NCBI GenBank assembly: GCA_030248225.1
Contig: JASANE010019195.1
Span: 104,074 to 168,073 of the forward strand
DNA from: Trileptium ribeirensis
Lineage: Eukaryota > Nematoda > Enoplea > Enoplida > Thoracostomopsidae
Length of the DNA stretch: 64,000 bases
Direction of reading: 5' to 3'
Both the position numbers and the translations under genes were made by a program. Shown piece by piece: positions 62,448 through 64,000 of the stretch (positions are counted from its first letter, which is position 1; each line of letters begins with the position of its first letter). Under the pieces are notes generated by a model. That model did no database searches, had not been told where the DNA came from, and worked only from the letters and a program-made list of their open reading frames with translations.

Positions 62448-63803
62448 TCAGAACATAGTGAAACGTAATAGAGATTGTGTGTTGCAGGGGTGAAATCTTT
62501 AAAATTCCGTCTGTGTGTGATCGGCCATAACTCGAGAACGCCTTAACCGAATTTCATGTTCTTGGGCTCATTTGAACAGGCAGTCGATTTACCGTGCACA
62601 TCCCCCAGCGTTTTTTTGATTTAGGGCCTGTTTTCCGGGATCAGGGGTCAAAATGTGGGTTTCTTGGTCCCATTTTACCCCATTTTAGTACCCTTCACGG
62701 AAGCAAGGTTATTTTTATCTTAACTATCGAATTTTTTCTCTGCGGGGTTTTATTTCATAGTAAAATGATAAATGCCGATGCCTCGTTTTTTGATTTTCGA
62801 TTAAGGATCTGGTTCTGGATTTATGGAGTTTGAGGTACAGGGGTATGGTGCGCCATCGGTTCCTCGACCTAAAATTTGTCCTGATGTCTTGGGCGGCTGA
62901 TAAGTTTCACCTGGGGGTTTTCGGGCATGGAAAACTCATTGCCGGTGCCGGTTTTGCTCTGTGACCCATGGTTCCATTAGTACGGGGGTGTGACGCCCCA
63001 TGGTTGGGGGTTGGAGGTCAAAATGAGGGTTTTTAGTACCCTTCATGGAAGCAAGTTTATTTTTATCTTAACATTCGAATTTCTTTCTCTGGTTGGTTTT
63101 ACTTCATAGCAAAATGATAAATGCCGATGCCTCTTTTTTGTTTTTCGGTTAAGGCTCTGGTTTTGGAGTTATGGGGTTTAAGGTATGGCATCCTCATGAT
63201 TAATCGTCCCAAAATTAGAAAATTTGTTCTGACGTCGTGGGCGGCTGAAGAATTTTACGTGGGGGTTTTCGGGCATCGGAAACTCATTGCTGTTATTGGT
63301 TTTATTCTGCATCCCATGGTTCCATGGGTACAAGTGTATTGCGCCCCTTTGTTTCGGGGTCAGAAATCAAAATCAAGAGTTTCACACCATTTTAGTGCCC
63401 TTCACGGAAGCAAGGTTATTTTTATCGTAACTTTCGAATTTCTTTCTCTGGTTAGTTTTATTTCATAGTAAAATGATAAATCTCGATGCCTCTTTTTTGT
63501 TTTCCGATTAAGGCTCCGGTTTTGTAGTTATGGGGTTTGTTGTACCCTCGTGGTTCTTCGACCCAAAATTTGAAAATTTGTTCTGACGTCTTGGACAGTT
63601 GATAAGTTGCACCTGGGGGTTTTGGGGCATGGGAAACTCATTGCCGGTGTTGGTTTTGTTGTAACTTGTGCTGGTGTTTTGTGATGTCCACATATAGCAT
63701 ATCGACGAATGCTATCGAGAGCTGATTTGATGTCCACGCAAAGGGCGTAGGCGTAGGTGTACCTATCCTTCACTACGTTCTGCAATCTCGATAGAGTTAC
63801 TAG
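62448..63803 (-). repeat. Satellite-carrying element (family A), copy 5 (mirror of copy 4)
   Basis: Reverse complement of 44,513-45,952, beginning 'tcagaacatagtgaaacgta' and ending with the reversed 'actagtaactctatcgagat'. Slightly shorter; it lacks the local duplication seen in copy 4. Confidence 0.85.
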
Positions 63804-64000
63804 TTAACTCTAGCCAATGGCCTCGTTGTAAAGATAAGCGAGTGAGTTTCACATTTATAGCCTAGGTTGGTGATGGCGCCGGTAAAAGCAAAACATTCTG
63901 CGCTTTATATGGTTTGAGGGTGTGCTACATCCCCATCAAATAACAACTGCTACTAACCGCGCTTCTGCCGATATCCTGCAAATAGAAATAAAAATGCCAT
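63804..64000. other. Right-arm flank to window end
   Basis: Mirror of 44,317-44,512; still homologous at the last base, so the arm extends beyond the window. Confidence 0.85.

Larger units (their letters stand above)
54331..64000 (-). repeat. Giant inverted repeat, right arm (runs off the window)
   Basis: Mirror of 44,317-53,971. It carries plus-strand copies of VPS13D exons 1-3, a mirrored inverted-terminal element and a mirrored family-A element. Coding exons here contain indels absent from the left arm, for example three frame-changing insertions in the exon 2 copy. The pattern of patchy small indels could reflect decay or unpolished long-read sequence. Confidence 0.97.

Noticed and set aside
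44317..64000. Reading the palindrome as a missed-adapter sequencing artefact of a single molecule
   Set aside because: The arms differ by many substitutions and indels and are separated by a unique spacer, more than expected from re-reading one molecule. A haplotype or copy join remains possible.

Overview
The window is nuclear DNA of an intron-rich, AT-rich eukaryote with GT-AG introns, almost certainly an invertebrate animal; I cannot name the species. The one gene I can reconstruct with confidence is a large minus-strand gene for a VPS13-family bridge-like lipid transfer protein. It is best matched to the VPS13D subfamily, because a ricin-like segment follows the VAB adaptor-binding domain. 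I placed 25 exons between 49,581 (most upstream) and 1,872 (most downstream), about 3.84 kb of coding sequence. Exons 1-23 join in one continuous frame of exactly 1,192 codons with matching intron phases. In protein order they give late RBG/bridge segments (exons 1-5), a VAB domain with all six invariant-Asn repeats (exons 6-20), a ricin-like linker (21-22) and the start of the C-terminal region (23-25). One or more exons appear to be missing between exons 23 and 24, and the C-terminus lies beyond position 1.

About 94% of the window is intron or repeat. Repeats I could delimit include: four independent copies of a satellite-carrying element with ~350-bp internal units (a fifth is the mirror copy); a second family (8.4, 20, 39 and 0.7 kb); a 5'-truncated Jockey-like LINE at 33.8-36.2 kb with a hAT-like element nested in it; several short inverted-terminal-repeat elements (25.3, 27.8, 28.4, 53 kb); a tRNA-derived SINE at 38.1 kb; and a set of short elements whose interiors are built from TCGA- or TTCGAA-type motifs.

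The dominant structure is a giant inverted repeat. Positions 44,317-53,971 are repeated in reverse complement at 54,331-64,000, with a spacer of about 360 bp that lies inside the reverse-transcriptase 3' part of a non-LTR retrotransposon. The right arm runs off the window, so each arm is at least 9.65 kb. Both arms carry the same three VPS13D exons head to head. Those in the left arm are intact. Those in the right arm have a lost splice acceptor and several frame-breaking indels. Neither arm carries the 5' part of VPS13D. Either this is a real inverted duplication that cut the gene, or two divergent copies or haplotypes were joined at a repeat during assembly. No bacterial-type operon, CRISPR array, rRNA or intact tRNA gene was seen.
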